A DNA stretch of 64,000 bases from positions 62,001-126,000 of the forward strand of contig NZ_NMUN01000005.1 of NCBI RefSeq assembly GCF_002812725.1, given 5' to 3'. The notes below the pieces were generated by a model. The model was not told the DNA's origin. It did not search any database and saw nothing but the letters and a program-made list of their open reading frames with translations. The DNA is from Microbacterium sp. BR1 (GTDB lineage: Bacteria; Actinomycetota; Actinomycetes; Actinomycetales; Microbacteriaceae). Within the stretch, counting starts at the first letter, position 1; each line of letters begins with the position of its first letter. Made by a program: the position numbers and the translations under genes. Shown here piece by piece: positions 37,426-46,872 of this stretch.

Positions 37426-38663
37426 AGGAACGTTCGCCCTTCGCCGCGGTAGGTCGGCAGCGCCCGCACGATCGCGTCGCCGTCCACCAGCTGGACCTCG
37501 GCGATGCGCTCGAGCTGCTCGCCGCTCTTCGACGGGCGCAGCCACGCACGATCGCCCACGGCGAGCAGCCTCGCGCTCTCGCCCTGGAGCGGGGTCTGCA
37601 CCTCGCCCGAGCCCTCGCGGTCGAGGGTGCGCAGGCCCGGGGGCCAGACCGGAAGCGGCTGGCGCGAGGCGAGCGCGGGGCCCGAGGCGACCCATCCGCC
37701 ACCGAGGATCGTGGCGATGTCGGGGGTCGGGCGCCGTACGACGTCGTACGCGAAGGCGAGCGCGGGTGCCGGGGCGAAGGCACGGTAGCGGTCGAAGAGG
37801 TGCCCGGCGAGAAGACCGCTCCCCGCCGTGACCTCGGTCACCGCGGTGTCGGCGGCGGTGAGCTCGAGCGATCCCGTTCCGCCGCCGTTCACGAACTCCA
37901 GGGGTGCGATGCTGTGCAACGCCGCGACGATGCCGCCGCGGCGTTCGCGCAACTCGGCGATCGATCGGCCCTGCATCCAGCGGATCATCGCGTCGCCGCG
38001 CCCGTCGTGGTCGGGCTGCCCGGCGATCTGCGCCTCGTACATCATCAGCCCGACCAGGGCGAAGCCCGGGCGTGCGGTAACCGCGCGCCCGAAATCCCGC
38101 ACCTCGGCGACCGTGTGCAGGGGCGAGCGACGCACACCGATGTGCCCCAGCGCGGGTGCCCGCCACGAGGCATCCGCGTCGATCGCGATCCGGATCGTCG
38201 GGCGCGAACCGGGCGCGGCAACAGCGTCGACGAGGTCGAGCTGCGCGAGGTCGTCCACCATCAGCGTCACCCGGGCCGCGAGCTGCTCGTCGGCCGCGAG
38301 CCGGGCCAGACTCGCGCGGTCCACGGTCGGGTATCCCATCACGACGTCGTCGTGTGTCTCGGCGAGCCACAGCGCCTCGGCGAGCGTGAATGCGAGGATG
38401 CCCCGGTAGCCCGGGAGGCGCAGCACCGCATCGATGACCTCGCGCACGCGCACGGACTTGCTCGCGACCCGGATCGGGGCGCCCCCGGCCCGCACGAGCA
38501 TGTCGAGCGCGTTGTAGCGGAGTGCTCCGAGGTCGAGCGCAGCCACCGGCGCCGGGAGGTGTGCCGTGGCCGCGGTGAGGCGGGGCCAGTAGGCCGCGGG
38601 TGTCATCCAGGGCGTTGGATCGCCGACCGAGTCGGACGTCGTTGGTGCGGTCAGATCGAGCAC
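37422..38663 (-). CDS. PLP-dependent amino acid deaminase/aldolase (fold type III)
   Basis: The 413-residue protein has the alanine racemase-like TIM-barrel start, with the PLP lysine in PIRVASKSVRVREVI, then TLMVDDLAQLDLVDA and IRIAIDADASWR. The C-terminal domain contains VGDRAWLRPSKSGEQLERI at the place where D-threonine aldolases have a His-x-Asp metal pair. I do not see that pair, so metal use may differ. Relatives are called amino acid deaminase/aldolase. It overlaps the FAD oxidase gene by 4 bp, suggesting a shared pathway. GTG 38663 is set by a TAGGCT box six bases away. Confidence 0.82.
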   Translation of the reverse strand: MLDLTAPTTSDSVGDPTPWMTPAAYWPRLTAATAHLPAPVAALDLGALRYNALDMLVRAGGAPIRVASKSVRVREVIDAVLRLPGYRGILAFTLAEALWLAETHDDVVMGYPTVDRASLARLAADEQLAARVTLMVDDLAQLDLVDAVAAPGSRPTIRIAIDADASWRAPALGHIGVRRSPLHTVAEVRDFGRAVTARPGFALVGLMMYEAQIAGQPDHDGRGDAMIRWMQGRSIAELRERRGGIVAALHSIAPLEFVNGGGTGSLELTAADTAVTEVTAGSGLLAGHLFDRYRAFAPAPALAFAYDVVRRPTPDIATILGGGWVASGPALASRQPLPVWPPGLRTLDREGSGEVQTPLQGESARLLAVGDRAWLRPSKSGEQLERIAEVQLVDGDAIVRALPTYRGEGRTFL

Positions 38664-38669
38664 GCCCCC

Positions 38670-38675
38670 AGCCTA
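38670..38675 (-). promoter_or_regulatory. -10 box of the deaminase/oxidase operon
   Basis: TAGGCT on the minus strand, six bases before GTG 38663. Confidence 0.45.
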
Positions 38676-38713
38676 GGCCCGCGCTCGGCCCGACCGAACG
38701 GCACCGCGACGGG

Positions 38714-38787
38714 TACCCCCGGTGGGATTCGAACCCACACTCGAGCGATTTTAAGTCGCCTGCCTCTGCCGGTTGGGCTACGGGGGC
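38714..38787 (-). tRNA. tRNA-Leu (anticodon UAA), short variable loop
   Basis: The 74-base sequence folds into a full cloverleaf: acceptor GCCCCCG/CGGGGGT, three-base-pair D stem GCC/GGC, anticodon arm GGCGA-CTTAAAA-TCGCT (anticodon 38751-38753), T arm GTGGG-TTCGAAT-CCCAC and discriminator A. The CCA end is not encoded. The variable loop is only five bases (CGAGT), whereas tRNA-Leu usually has a long variable arm. The anticodon reads UUA, a rare codon in high-GC genomes. The 5' end overlaps the upstream glycosyltransferase gene by 10 bases. Confidence 0.85.
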
Positions 38788-40169
38788 GTGACCTCGCGGC
38801 CTCTGTGCGTACCGCGATCCCCTCCAGTATCGCCGACGGTTCCCGTGCCCGCGGAGCCCGAGGCATCCATCCCCTGCGTCTCGCGCGCCGTCTTCGCCCA
38901 GGACCGCCGCCCGGACAGCTGCCGGAAGAGCCCCACGGCCAGTACCGGGAAGACGATCCACGAGTACGCCGTGTACGGGATGACCAGGACGAGCGCCACG
39001 AACGGCGAGTACCAGCGGCCGCCGCGGAGCGCGAGCGTCGCCACCCCCGGACCGAACGACAGCGTCATGAAGAAGATCAGGATCCACCAGTGCGAGGGCC
39101 GATAGGGCACCCCGCTCAGGAACGCGAACACGACCGACACGACGAGCGCGAACCCGGTCAGCAGTTGCAGGGCTGGAGTGAGCAGGTAGTAGACGCTGTC
39201 GACACGCGCCAGGAACGGTACGCGGAGGCGCGGCGTGCCGCGGAGGAGCCCGAGCGCCTGCCAGCTGCCCTGCGCCCAGCGCACGCGCTGGCGGTACAGG
39301 CGGCGGAGCGAATTGAGCCCCTGCTGGTCGATCGCGACGGAGTTGTCCTGCACACCGGCCCACCCGGCCTGGATGAGGCGAACGCCGAGGTCCTGGTCCT
39401 CGGTCAGTCGATCGCGCCATGGACCGGGGCCAGCATCGATGCTCGCGAGGGCGGACAGGCGGTTGAACTGACCGTTGCCGCCCATGTTCGCCGTGCCCCA
39501 CCACGCACGCCCCGCTTGGAAGACGAGCCCGAAGGACGAGAACTCCACGTCCTGCGCCCAGGTGAGCCATCCGCGCCGGTTGTAGATGCGAACGAGGGAT
39601 TGCACTCCCCCGATCCCGCCATCGTGAAAATGTCGTGCCGCCGAGCGCGGTGCTTCGGGATCGAGCCGCCCGTCGGCGTCGACGACGACGACGATCACGT
39701 GGTCCTCGTCCCACTTGGCGAGCGCGGGATCCTCGCGCAGCGCCGAGCGGACGTGTGCGTAGGCGGCGTTGAGGGCTGCGGCTTTGCCCTCGCGGGCGTG
39801 CGGGGCCGTGCGGGTCAGGACGTTGAGGCGCGGGTCGTCGATCCCGGCGAGGATCTCGCCGGTGCGATCCTCCGACCCGTCGTCGATGACGAGGAACATC
39901 GCGTGCGTGGCGGCGACCTGACGCAGACGCGCGACGCTGTCGGCGATCGTCACTTCTTCGTTGAGCGCGGGAACGAGGAACACCCACAAGAAGTTCTGTT
40001 CGACGGCCCCGCCGGGGTCTCGTCGCACGTCACCGCGAACACGGTTGCGAAAGCGGCTCGCCAGGACGAGCAGCGAGACGACCGACACGAGTGACGAGAC
40101 GGTGATCGCCAGAACCGCCCAGAACAACACCTGCACCCAGATCGGCAGGCCCTCGAAGATGTCAAGCAT
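38778..40169 (-). CDS. Family 2 glycosyltransferase (membrane)
   Basis: The 463-residue protein has one N-terminal membrane helix, a GT2 catalytic domain (FLVPALNEE, VVVDADGRLDP, LTEDQDLGVRL, QRVRWAQG which is the Q-x-x-R-W motif) and four membrane helices at the C-terminus, as in processive polysaccharide synthases. The substrate is unknown. A Gly/Arg/Thr-rich tail ends it, and the last codons and stop TAG lie inside the 5' end of the tRNA-Leu gene. It starts 18 bp downstream of wecB on the same strand and probably shares its transcript. Confidence 0.86.
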   Translation of the reverse strand: MLDIFEGLPIWVQVLFWAVLAITVSSLVSVVSLLVLASRFRNRVRGDVRRDPGGAVEQNFLWVFLVPALNEEVTIADSVARLRQVAATHAMFLVIDDGSEDRTGEILAGIDDPRLNVLTRTAPHAREGKAAALNAAYAHVRSALREDPALAKWDEDHVIVVVVDADGRLDPEAPRSAARHFHDGGIGGVQSLVRIYNRRGWLTWAQDVEFSSFGLVFQAGRAWWGTANMGGNGQFNRLSALASIDAGPGPWRDRLTEDQDLGVRLIQAGWAGVQDNSVAIDQQGLNSLRRLYRQRVRWAQGSWQALGLLRGTPRLRVPFLARVDSVYYLLTPALQLLTGFALVVSVVFAFLSGVPYRPSHWWILIFFMTLSFGPGVATLALRGGRWYSPFVALVLVIPYTAYSWIVFPVLAVGLFRQLSGRRSWAKTARETQGMDASGSAGTGTVGDTGGDRGTHRGREVTPP

Positions 40170-40187
40170 CGCGCGCAGACACCCCGA

Positions 40188-41492
40188 TCACCACGAATCG
40201 CCCCACGGATGCACGAGGCCCAGCTCGATCGGATCCTCGCTGCCCGCGGCGCGCAGAACCGAGAGCCGATCGAATCCGGGCGGGCCGAAAGGCTGCGGCG
40301 GGCGGGTGTTGAAGATCACGTGCTCGAGCCCGCGAACGATGCGTTCGGCGGCATGCCCATCGCCATAGGGGTTGCGTCGGGTCGTCGCGAGGGCATAGGC
40401 CCTCTCGTCATCGAGCAGACGGGATGCCGCGGCGACGATCCGCGCCGTGTCGGTGCCGACCAGCTGCACGGTGCCCGCCTCGACGCCCTCGTGCCGCTCG
40501 GTCGTCTCGCGCACGCAGATGACGGGTGTACCGAGGGAGGGCGCCTCTTCTTGGATACCCCCGGAGTCCGTGATCGCGATCGTCGAGCGCTTGAGCAGCT
40601 TCGCGAACTGCTCGTAGCCCATCGGTCCCACGAGCGAGACGTTCTCTTCGTTCGACAAGCGCGCCACCATGACGGCGGCGACGTCCGGATTCGGATGCAG
40701 CGCGACCACGAAGCGGACGTCCCGGTGCGTCATCGCGAGTATCCCGACGGCATCGGCGACGCGCTCGAGCGGCGCACCCCAGTTCTCGCGCCGGTGCGCG
40801 GTGACGGCGACGACCCTCGGTCCGTCGGGATCCTCGATGTCCGCCAGCTGCGGATAGTCGTAGGGCACGTCGAGGCTCGCCGCGATGTGGAGAGCGTCGA
40901 TCGCGGTGTTGCCCGTCACGAAGATGCGGGACCCGGCGATGTGCTCGCGGATCAGATTCTCTTTGTTGCGTTCCGTCGGCGCCAGGTGCCATGCGGCGAT
41001 CCGGCTGATCAGCTGGCGGTTGAGCTCCTCGGGGAACGGCGACAGGGTGTCGTTCGTCCGCAGACCCGCCTCGACGTGCACGACCGGCAGGTGCAGATGA
41101 AAAGACGCGAGAGCCGATGCTGCGGCGCTGGTCGTGTCGCCGTGGACGAAGGCCGCGGCCGGATAGCCGGTCGCATAGGGCGCCTCTGCGGGCGGCAGAG
41201 GCGGTCCGAAGCGGTCGTGGAGGAACGCCTCGAGCCGCACGAGCACCGCTGCGAACAGCGTGTTCAGGGTGCGGGGCGCCGGCGGCAGATCGAACGTGAC
41301 GTCCGGAGTGATCCCTCCGATCGCGAGGACGTGCGCGACCAGTTCGGCATGCTGGCCCGTCGAGACGACGATCGGCTCGAACCGGGTACTGTCGCGCACC
41401 GCCACGATGAGCGGCAGCATCTTGATCGCCTCGGGCCGGGTGCCGACGACGAAGACGGCGTGCAGCTTGTCGTGGGGCGTGGTCTCTTCCAT
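40188..41492 (-). CDS. wecB: UDP-N-acetylglucosamine 2-epimerase (non-hydrolysing)
   Basis: The 434-residue product has the epimerase marks VGTRPEAIKMLPL, FVHGDTTSAAASALA, VVHVEAGLRTNDTLSPFPEE, HRRENWG and TDSGGIQEEAPSLG. It interconverts UDP-GlcNAc and UDP-ManNAc. ManNAc is used in cell-wall glycopolymers. It starts with ATG 41492, six bases after a TAACGT box, directly beyond the ndh terminator. A GT2 gene follows. Confidence 0.93.
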   Translation of the reverse strand: MEETTPHDKLHAVFVVGTRPEAIKMLPLIVAVRDSTRFEPIVVSTGQHAELVAHVLAIGGITPDVTFDLPPAPRTLNTLFAAVLVRLEAFLHDRFGPPLPPAEAPYATGYPAAAFVHGDTTSAAASALASFHLHLPVVHVEAGLRTNDTLSPFPEELNRQLISRIAAWHLAPTERNKENLIREHIAGSRIFVTGNTAIDALHIAASLDVPYDYPQLADIEDPDGPRVVAVTAHRRENWGAPLERVADAVGILAMTHRDVRFVVALHPNPDVAAVMVARLSNEENVSLVGPMGYEQFAKLLKRSTIAITDSGGIQEEAPSLGTPVICVRETTERHEGVEAGTVQLVGTDTARIVAAASRLLDDERAYALATTRRNPYGDGHAAERIVRGLEHVIFNTRPPQPFGPPGFDRLSVLRAAGSEDPIELGLVHPWGDSW

Positions 41493-41498
41493 GCGCTC

Positions 41499-41504
41499 AC
41501 GTTA
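41499..41504 (-). promoter_or_regulatory. -10 box of wecB
   Basis: TAACGT on the minus strand, six bases before ATG 41492. The region where the -35 would lie overlaps the hairpin at 41507-41526. Confidence 0.45.
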
Positions 41505-41506
41505 TC

Positions 41507-41526
41507 GACTCGCGCGCCCGCGAGTC
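41507..41526 (-). terminator. Perfect hairpin after ndh
   Basis: GACTCGCG (41507-41514) and CGCGAGTC (41519-41526) pair perfectly with a four-base loop, six bases beyond the ndh stop. Confidence 0.6.
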
Positions 41527-41532
41527 GGGAGG

Positions 41533-42993
41533 TCAGCGCGAAGCCGCCGCCTTCTCGACGGGAGCGGACTTCGCACCCTTTGCGGCCCCGGCAGGCTTGT
41601 CCACGGCGGGTGCCGGGACATCCGTCCTCGGTGCTGCCTGTGCCGGTCGCGGACGCGCCGCGAACTCCTCGAAAACGTAACGCGGCGTCTGCACCGTCTC
41701 GAGATTCACGAGGTCGCGGCCCAGCCAGAAGTTGTTCCACCAGCCGCCGAAGACGCGCAACTTGCGCTCCCACGAGGGGATCGCGAGCATGTGGTACCCG
41801 CGGTGCGCGAGCCACGCGATGAAGCCCTTGAGCGCGATCTTGTTCGACTGGAACACGCCGTTGTAGAGACCGAGACCCGCGACTGCACCCAGGTTGTGGT
41901 GGATGTAATCCTGCGGAAGCTCGCCCCGCAGCACGGCGGTGAGGTTCTTGGCCAGCAGCTTCGCCTGGCGGACGGCGTGCTGCGCGTTGGGCACGCAGTA
42001 CCCGCCGACGCCATTGCCCGTCAGGTCGGGCACGGCAGATACGTCGCCTGCCGACCAGGCGCCCTCGACGATGTCGTCGTCGGTGCCCACGCGCAGGTCG
42101 GGACGGGTGCGGATGCGTCCGCGCTCTTCGACCGGCAGGTCGCCACCACGAACGACCTCGGGGTTCGCCATGACACCGGCGGTCCAGATGATGATGTCGC
42201 TCGGGATGACCTCACCCGTCGACAGTTCGACGTTTCCATCGACCGCGCCGGTGACCTGGGTGTCGAGGTGCACGTACGCACCGCGCTTGGCCAGGTCCGC
42301 CAGGACCCACTCGCTCGATTTCAGCGAGACCTCGGGCATGATGCGACCCATCGCCTCGATGAGGTGGAAGTGGGTCTCGTCGAAGCTGAGCTCGGGGTAG
42401 TTCTTCAGCAGCGCCGAGGCGAACGAGCGCAGCTCGGCGAACACCTCGATACCGGCGAACCCGCCACCGACCACGACCACCGTGAGCAGGCGCTCGCGCT
42501 CGGGACCGGCGGGCAGCAGCACCGCCTTGTCGAAGTTCGACATCAGGCGGTCGCGGATGGCGACCGCCTCTTCGATCGTCTTCAGACCGATCGCGTTGTC
42601 GGCGATGCCCGGGATCGGGAAGGTGCGCGACACAGCACCGGCGGTGACGACGATCTGGTCGTACGTCTCCTGCCACGGGTCACCCACGGAGGGCGTGATC
42701 GTGGCGGTCTTGTTCGCGTGGTCGATGCCCGTCACCTTCGCCGTGACGACCTTCGTGCGCTTCAGATGGCGACGGAGGGACACCACGGAGTGCCGCGCCT
42801 CGATCGATCCGGCCGCGACCTCGGGAAGGAACGGCTGGTAGGTCATATACGAAAGCGGGTCGACGATCGTGACCTCGGCCTCGCCCTTGCGGAGGTGCTT
42901 CTCGAGTTTCCAGGCGGTGTAGAAACCGGCATATCCGCCGCCGACGACGAGGACCTTGGGCACGGTCTTAGTCACGGGCGCGATGTTAGTCAC
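41533..42993 (-). CDS. ndh: Type II NADH dehydrogenase (NDH-2)
   Basis: The 486-residue product has two Rossmann motifs: FAD site VLVVGGGYAGFYTAWKLEKH and NADH site VVVVGGGFAGIEVFAEL. Conserved parts of NDH-2 are DPLSYMTYQPFLPEVA and a WTAGV region after the NADH domain. It passes electrons from NADH to menaquinone without pumping protons. The C-terminal tail of about 40 residues is rich in Ala, Pro and Lys. GTG 42993 is set by an AAGGAG ribosome site ten bases before. It is last in the eno-ftsB-DUF501-protease run. Confidence 0.9.
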   Translation of the reverse strand: MTNIAPVTKTVPKVLVVGGGYAGFYTAWKLEKHLRKGEAEVTIVDPLSYMTYQPFLPEVAAGSIEARHSVVSLRRHLKRTKVVTAKVTGIDHANKTATITPSVGDPWQETYDQIVVTAGAVSRTFPIPGIADNAIGLKTIEEAVAIRDRLMSNFDKAVLLPAGPERERLLTVVVVGGGFAGIEVFAELRSFASALLKNYPELSFDETHFHLIEAMGRIMPEVSLKSSEWVLADLAKRGAYVHLDTQVTGAVDGNVELSTGEVIPSDIIIWTAGVMANPEVVRGGDLPVEERGRIRTRPDLRVGTDDDIVEGAWSAGDVSAVPDLTGNGVGGYCVPNAQHAVRQAKLLAKNLTAVLRGELPQDYIHHNLGAVAGLGLYNGVFQSNKIALKGFIAWLAHRGYHMLAIPSWERKLRVFGGWWNNFWLGRDLVNLETVQTPRYVFEEFAARPRPAQAAPRTDVPAPAVDKPAGAAKGAKSAPVEKAAASR

Positions 42994-43015
42994 GTGAAGG
43001 GAACTCCTTGACAGT

Positions 43016-44299
43016 TCAACTGCTCGGCGTGCGTGAATCGCGCGCCGTTCTGACTCGCCGGGCAGCTGCAGTGACGCCGAGCGCCACCAGGATACCAGCC
43101 AGCGTGATCGCGGCGAGCGGCAGAGTGCCGTAGATGAGGCTTTCCTGCGACGGTAGCAGGGGCGACCGGGCCGGGGTCGCCTGATCCGCGGGCGGCAGCG
43201 CCTCGACCTCGACCGGCGCAACGGTCTGATCCGGAACGGGGCCGGAGTCCGCGCGACGGTACACCCGGATCCACTCCGAGAGGCTGCCCATCGGGTTCTC
43301 GGTGACCGTCGCGACGCTCGCCGAGACCGCACCGGCCGCGTCGACGATCCCGGCCCCGTAGAGCAGCGGATCGGTTCCGGCCGCCGGGCGGGCAGTCTTG
43401 ATCAGGCGATTGATGACGTTCGCGACGTCGAGTTCCGGATGCGCCGACCGCACCAGCGCCGCGATGCCCGCGACGATCGGCGCCGCGCCGCTCGTTCCGC
43501 TCCACTGCACGATCCGTCCGTCCGCGGAGACGCCCAGCAGGTTCTCGCTCGGCGCGGACACCCCGATCGTGTACCCCTGGGTCGACGCCTGCACGCTCGC
43601 GTTGCCCTGCGGGTCGACGCCGCCGACGGTCAGGACCCCGGGGATCGTCGCGGGGGCGCCGACACGCGTCGTCCCGCTGCCGCGGTTTCCGGCAGCCACG
43701 ACGACCACGACGTCGTGGTCGAACGCGTACTCGAAGGCGCTGTCCCAGAGCGGATCCCAGGCCAGCGTGTTCGTCGTGAAGGACAGGTTGATGACGGTGG
43801 CGCCGTGGTCCACCGACCAGCGGATGGCGGTGGCCACCTGCTCCACGAACGGAACGGTCGCGGATGAGCCGAAGCCGAGCGACACCGAGAGTAACTCCGC
43901 CTCCGGCGCCACCCCGACCATGCCGGTGCCGTTCGCCGTACCGCGTGCGGCGGCGAGCGACGCGACCCACGAGCCGTGATTGGAGTCGACGACCCCGACG
44001 GGGGTACGGCCATCCGAGCTGCCGAGACCCGAGACATCCGTTCCCCCGGTGACCGCGCCCTGGAACTCCGGCGGGCCCGAACCGATACCGGTGTCGATGA
44101 TCGCGATCGTCTGTCCCGCTCCGCGGGTGGTCTGCCACGCGGCGCGCACGCCCAGCGAATCGAGCCAGTACTCGGCGGCGCGTACGGGATCGGCCGCGTC
44201 GTCGGGAAACGCAGAGGCCGCGGCGGCGGGCGCGACGGCGATCGGCGTCGCGGCCATCACCGTCGCGAGCAGCAGTGCGAGGGCACGCCAGCGCTTCAC
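43016..44299 (-). CDS. Mycosin-like exported subtilisin-family serine protease
   Basis: The 427-residue product has a signal peptide (residues 1-29), a subtilisin (S8) domain with catalytic Asp 69 (IAIIDTGIG), His 108 (VDSNHGSWVA) and Ser in WSGTSGAAP, and a C-terminal membrane helix (LPLAAITLAGILVALGVTAA). This is the design of mycosins (MycP), which are linked to type VII secretion. No ESX genes are present in this window, so it may serve another purpose. GTG 44299 overlaps the DUF501 stop by GTGA. A conserved place next to the DUF501 and ftsB genes suggests co-regulation. Confidence 0.88.
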   Translation of the reverse strand: MKRWRALALLLATVMAATPIAVAPAAAASAFPDDAADPVRAAEYWLDSLGVRAAWQTTRGAGQTIAIIDTGIGSGPPEFQGAVTGGTDVSGLGSSDGRTPVGVVDSNHGSWVASLAAARGTANGTGMVGVAPEAELLSVSLGFGSSATVPFVEQVATAIRWSVDHGATVINLSFTTNTLAWDPLWDSAFEYAFDHDVVVVVAAGNRGSGTTRVGAPATIPGVLTVGGVDPQGNASVQASTQGYTIGVSAPSENLLGVSADGRIVQWSGTSGAAPIVAGIAALVRSAHPELDVANVINRLIKTARPAAGTDPLLYGAGIVDAAGAVSASVATVTENPMGSLSEWIRVYRRADSGPVPDQTVAPVEVEALPPADQATPARSPLLPSQESLIYGTLPLAAITLAGILVALGVTAAARRVRTARDSRTPSS

Positions 44300-44835
44300 G
44301 ACGTGGGCTCCGACGCCGAATCCGACCGGGAACCCGGCGTCTCGCACTCGCACACGTCGGGCGACCACCTCGACCGGGTGAGGGCGCGGTCGCCGATGGG
44401 GTTGACGCCCGGTCCGGCGGCGAGCGCGTGTCCGGCGAGGGCGTGCAGGCACTTGACACGGACCGGCATGCCCCCGGCCGAGATGCCCGCGATCTCGTCG
44501 ACCTCGCCGTAGGCGGCGCGATCGGCGAGGTACGCCGCGTGAGCGCGCGCGTATTCGTCGGAGATGTCGTCGTCGACGAGCAGGTCCTGGAGCTCGGCCA
44601 TGACGTGCGTCGCCTCCAGCTCGCTCATCGCGGCCGTGGCGGCGGGATGCGTGAGGTAGTAGAACGTCGGGAACGGACTTCCATCGGGCAGCCGCGGGGA
44701 CGTCGCCACCACGGTCGGATTCCCGCAGACACACCGCGCGGCGATGCCGAGCACACCGCGGGCGGGACGACCCAGCTGCGCGCCGACGACCGCGAGTTCG
44801 GCCTCGGTGGGCGCGGCGAAAGGCGGAGTCGTCAC
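44296..44835 (-). CDS. DUF501 domain protein
   Basis: The 179-residue product has the DUF501 marks: LGRPARGVLGIAARCVCGNPTVVATSPRLPDGSPFPTFYYLTHP and a C-terminal VKCLHALAGHALAAGPGVNPIGD. The Cys and His residues (CVCG, CLHALAGH, CEC) suggest metal binding, which is inferred. DUF501 genes usually follow ftsB and eno in actinobacteria, as here. I start at GTG 44835; the frame continues to 44895 without signal. Its stop overlaps the protease start. Confidence 0.85.
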   Translation of the reverse strand: MTTPPFAAPTEAELAVVGAQLGRPARGVLGIAARCVCGNPTVVATSPRLPDGSPFPTFYYLTHPAATAAMSELEATHVMAELQDLLVDDDISDEYARAHAAYLADRAAYGEVDEIAGISAGGMPVRVKCLHALAGHALAAGPGVNPIGDRALTRSRWSPDVCECETPGSRSDSASEPTS

Positions 44836-44878
44836 CTGACCAGGGTAATCGCCAGAGACCGTGCGGACCGCGCGTGCG

Positions 44879-45454
44879 TCACGGAGCGGGCGCATCGGTG
44901 GACGGCTCGGGGTCTGGCACGCCGATCGTCGGCTCGGTCACCGTCTGGGCGAGTCCGGCCGTGGTCACCGACGCCAGCAGCTGGGTCATCCAGTCGGTCG
45001 GGGTCTCGATGACGTCGGCGCTGACGGGCTTCGCGTCCGTCGGCTGGAGTTCCGCGGGAAGGTCGTTGACGACCAGGTAGACGACCTCCCCGGGCCGCAT
45101 GTAGTAGAGCCGCTCGCGCGCCTGCGTCGTGATGTAGGCGGGGTCGCCCCACCGTTCCTGCTGCTGGCTCAGCCGCTCGACCTCTTCTTGCCCCGCGACG
45201 ACGGATGCCTCGAGCGCGGCGATCGTCTGGCGCTGCTGCACGAAGTTGCCGAAGGTCGGCACCAGAACGAATGCGGCGAGCACCACGAGGCTCATCATCA
45301 CGACCATGAACCCCGAGAGCCGCACCCCGCCGAGCCACCCGCGCACATCGACGCGGCGCACGCTGCGTTCGCGATCGGTGGCGCGCGAAGCCTTCGGGCG
45401 CCGGGCGGCGGCCGGGCGGGAAGCGGAAGAGGGGGGAGCCGGTCGTTTCGCCAC
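44879..45454 (-). CDS. ftsB: FtsB/DivIC-family cell-division protein
   Basis: The 191-residue protein has a basic, Ala/Pro-rich cytoplasmic head of about 45 residues, a membrane helix (VVMMSLVVLAAFVLVPTFG), a coiled coil (QQRQTIAALEASVVAGQEEVERLSQQQERW), and the DivIC-like end ARERLYYMRPGE. A Pro/Thr-rich tail follows. FtsB/DivIC works with FtsL and FtsQ in the divisome. I prefer GTG 45454, which has an AAGGAGGGGG ribosome site; the ATG at 45472 would lie inside that site. It sits between eno and DUF501. Confidence 0.88.
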   Translation of the reverse strand: MAKRPAPPSSASRPAAARRPKASRATDRERSVRRVDVRGWLGGVRLSGFMVVMMSLVVLAAFVLVPTFGNFVQQRQTIAALEASVVAGQEEVERLSQQQERWGDPAYITTQARERLYYMRPGEVVYLVVNDLPAELQPTDAKPVSADVIETPTDWMTQLLASVTTAGLAQTVTEPTIGVPDPEPSTDAPAP

Positions 45455-45487
45455 GGCTCCCCCCTCCTTCATTCCTGCTTCGGTGCG

Positions 45488-46825
<1,338 letters not shown>

Positions 46826-46827
46826 TC

Positions 46828-46856
46828 AGTCTAGCGAGGCGGTCGCGGTCGTCCAG
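46828..46856 (-). promoter_or_regulatory. Probable eno promoter
   Basis: On the minus strand, -35 CTGGAC (46851-46856) and -10 TAGACT (46828-46833) are separated by 17 bases. Transcription would start near 46821 and give a leader of about 50 bases with the AAGGAG site. Confidence 0.45.
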
Positions 46857-46872
46857 GCTGCGCGGGCGCCGT

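Noticed and set aside
38714..38787. Integration site of a prophage or island at the tRNA
   Set aside because: No integrase, no duplicated tRNA end and normal core genes on both sides.
36112..39987. A single 1291-residue open frame on the minus strand
   Set aside because: Only the last 437 codons match the FAD oxidase. The upstream part is out of frame with the PLP enzyme, tRNA and GT2 gene and has no domains.
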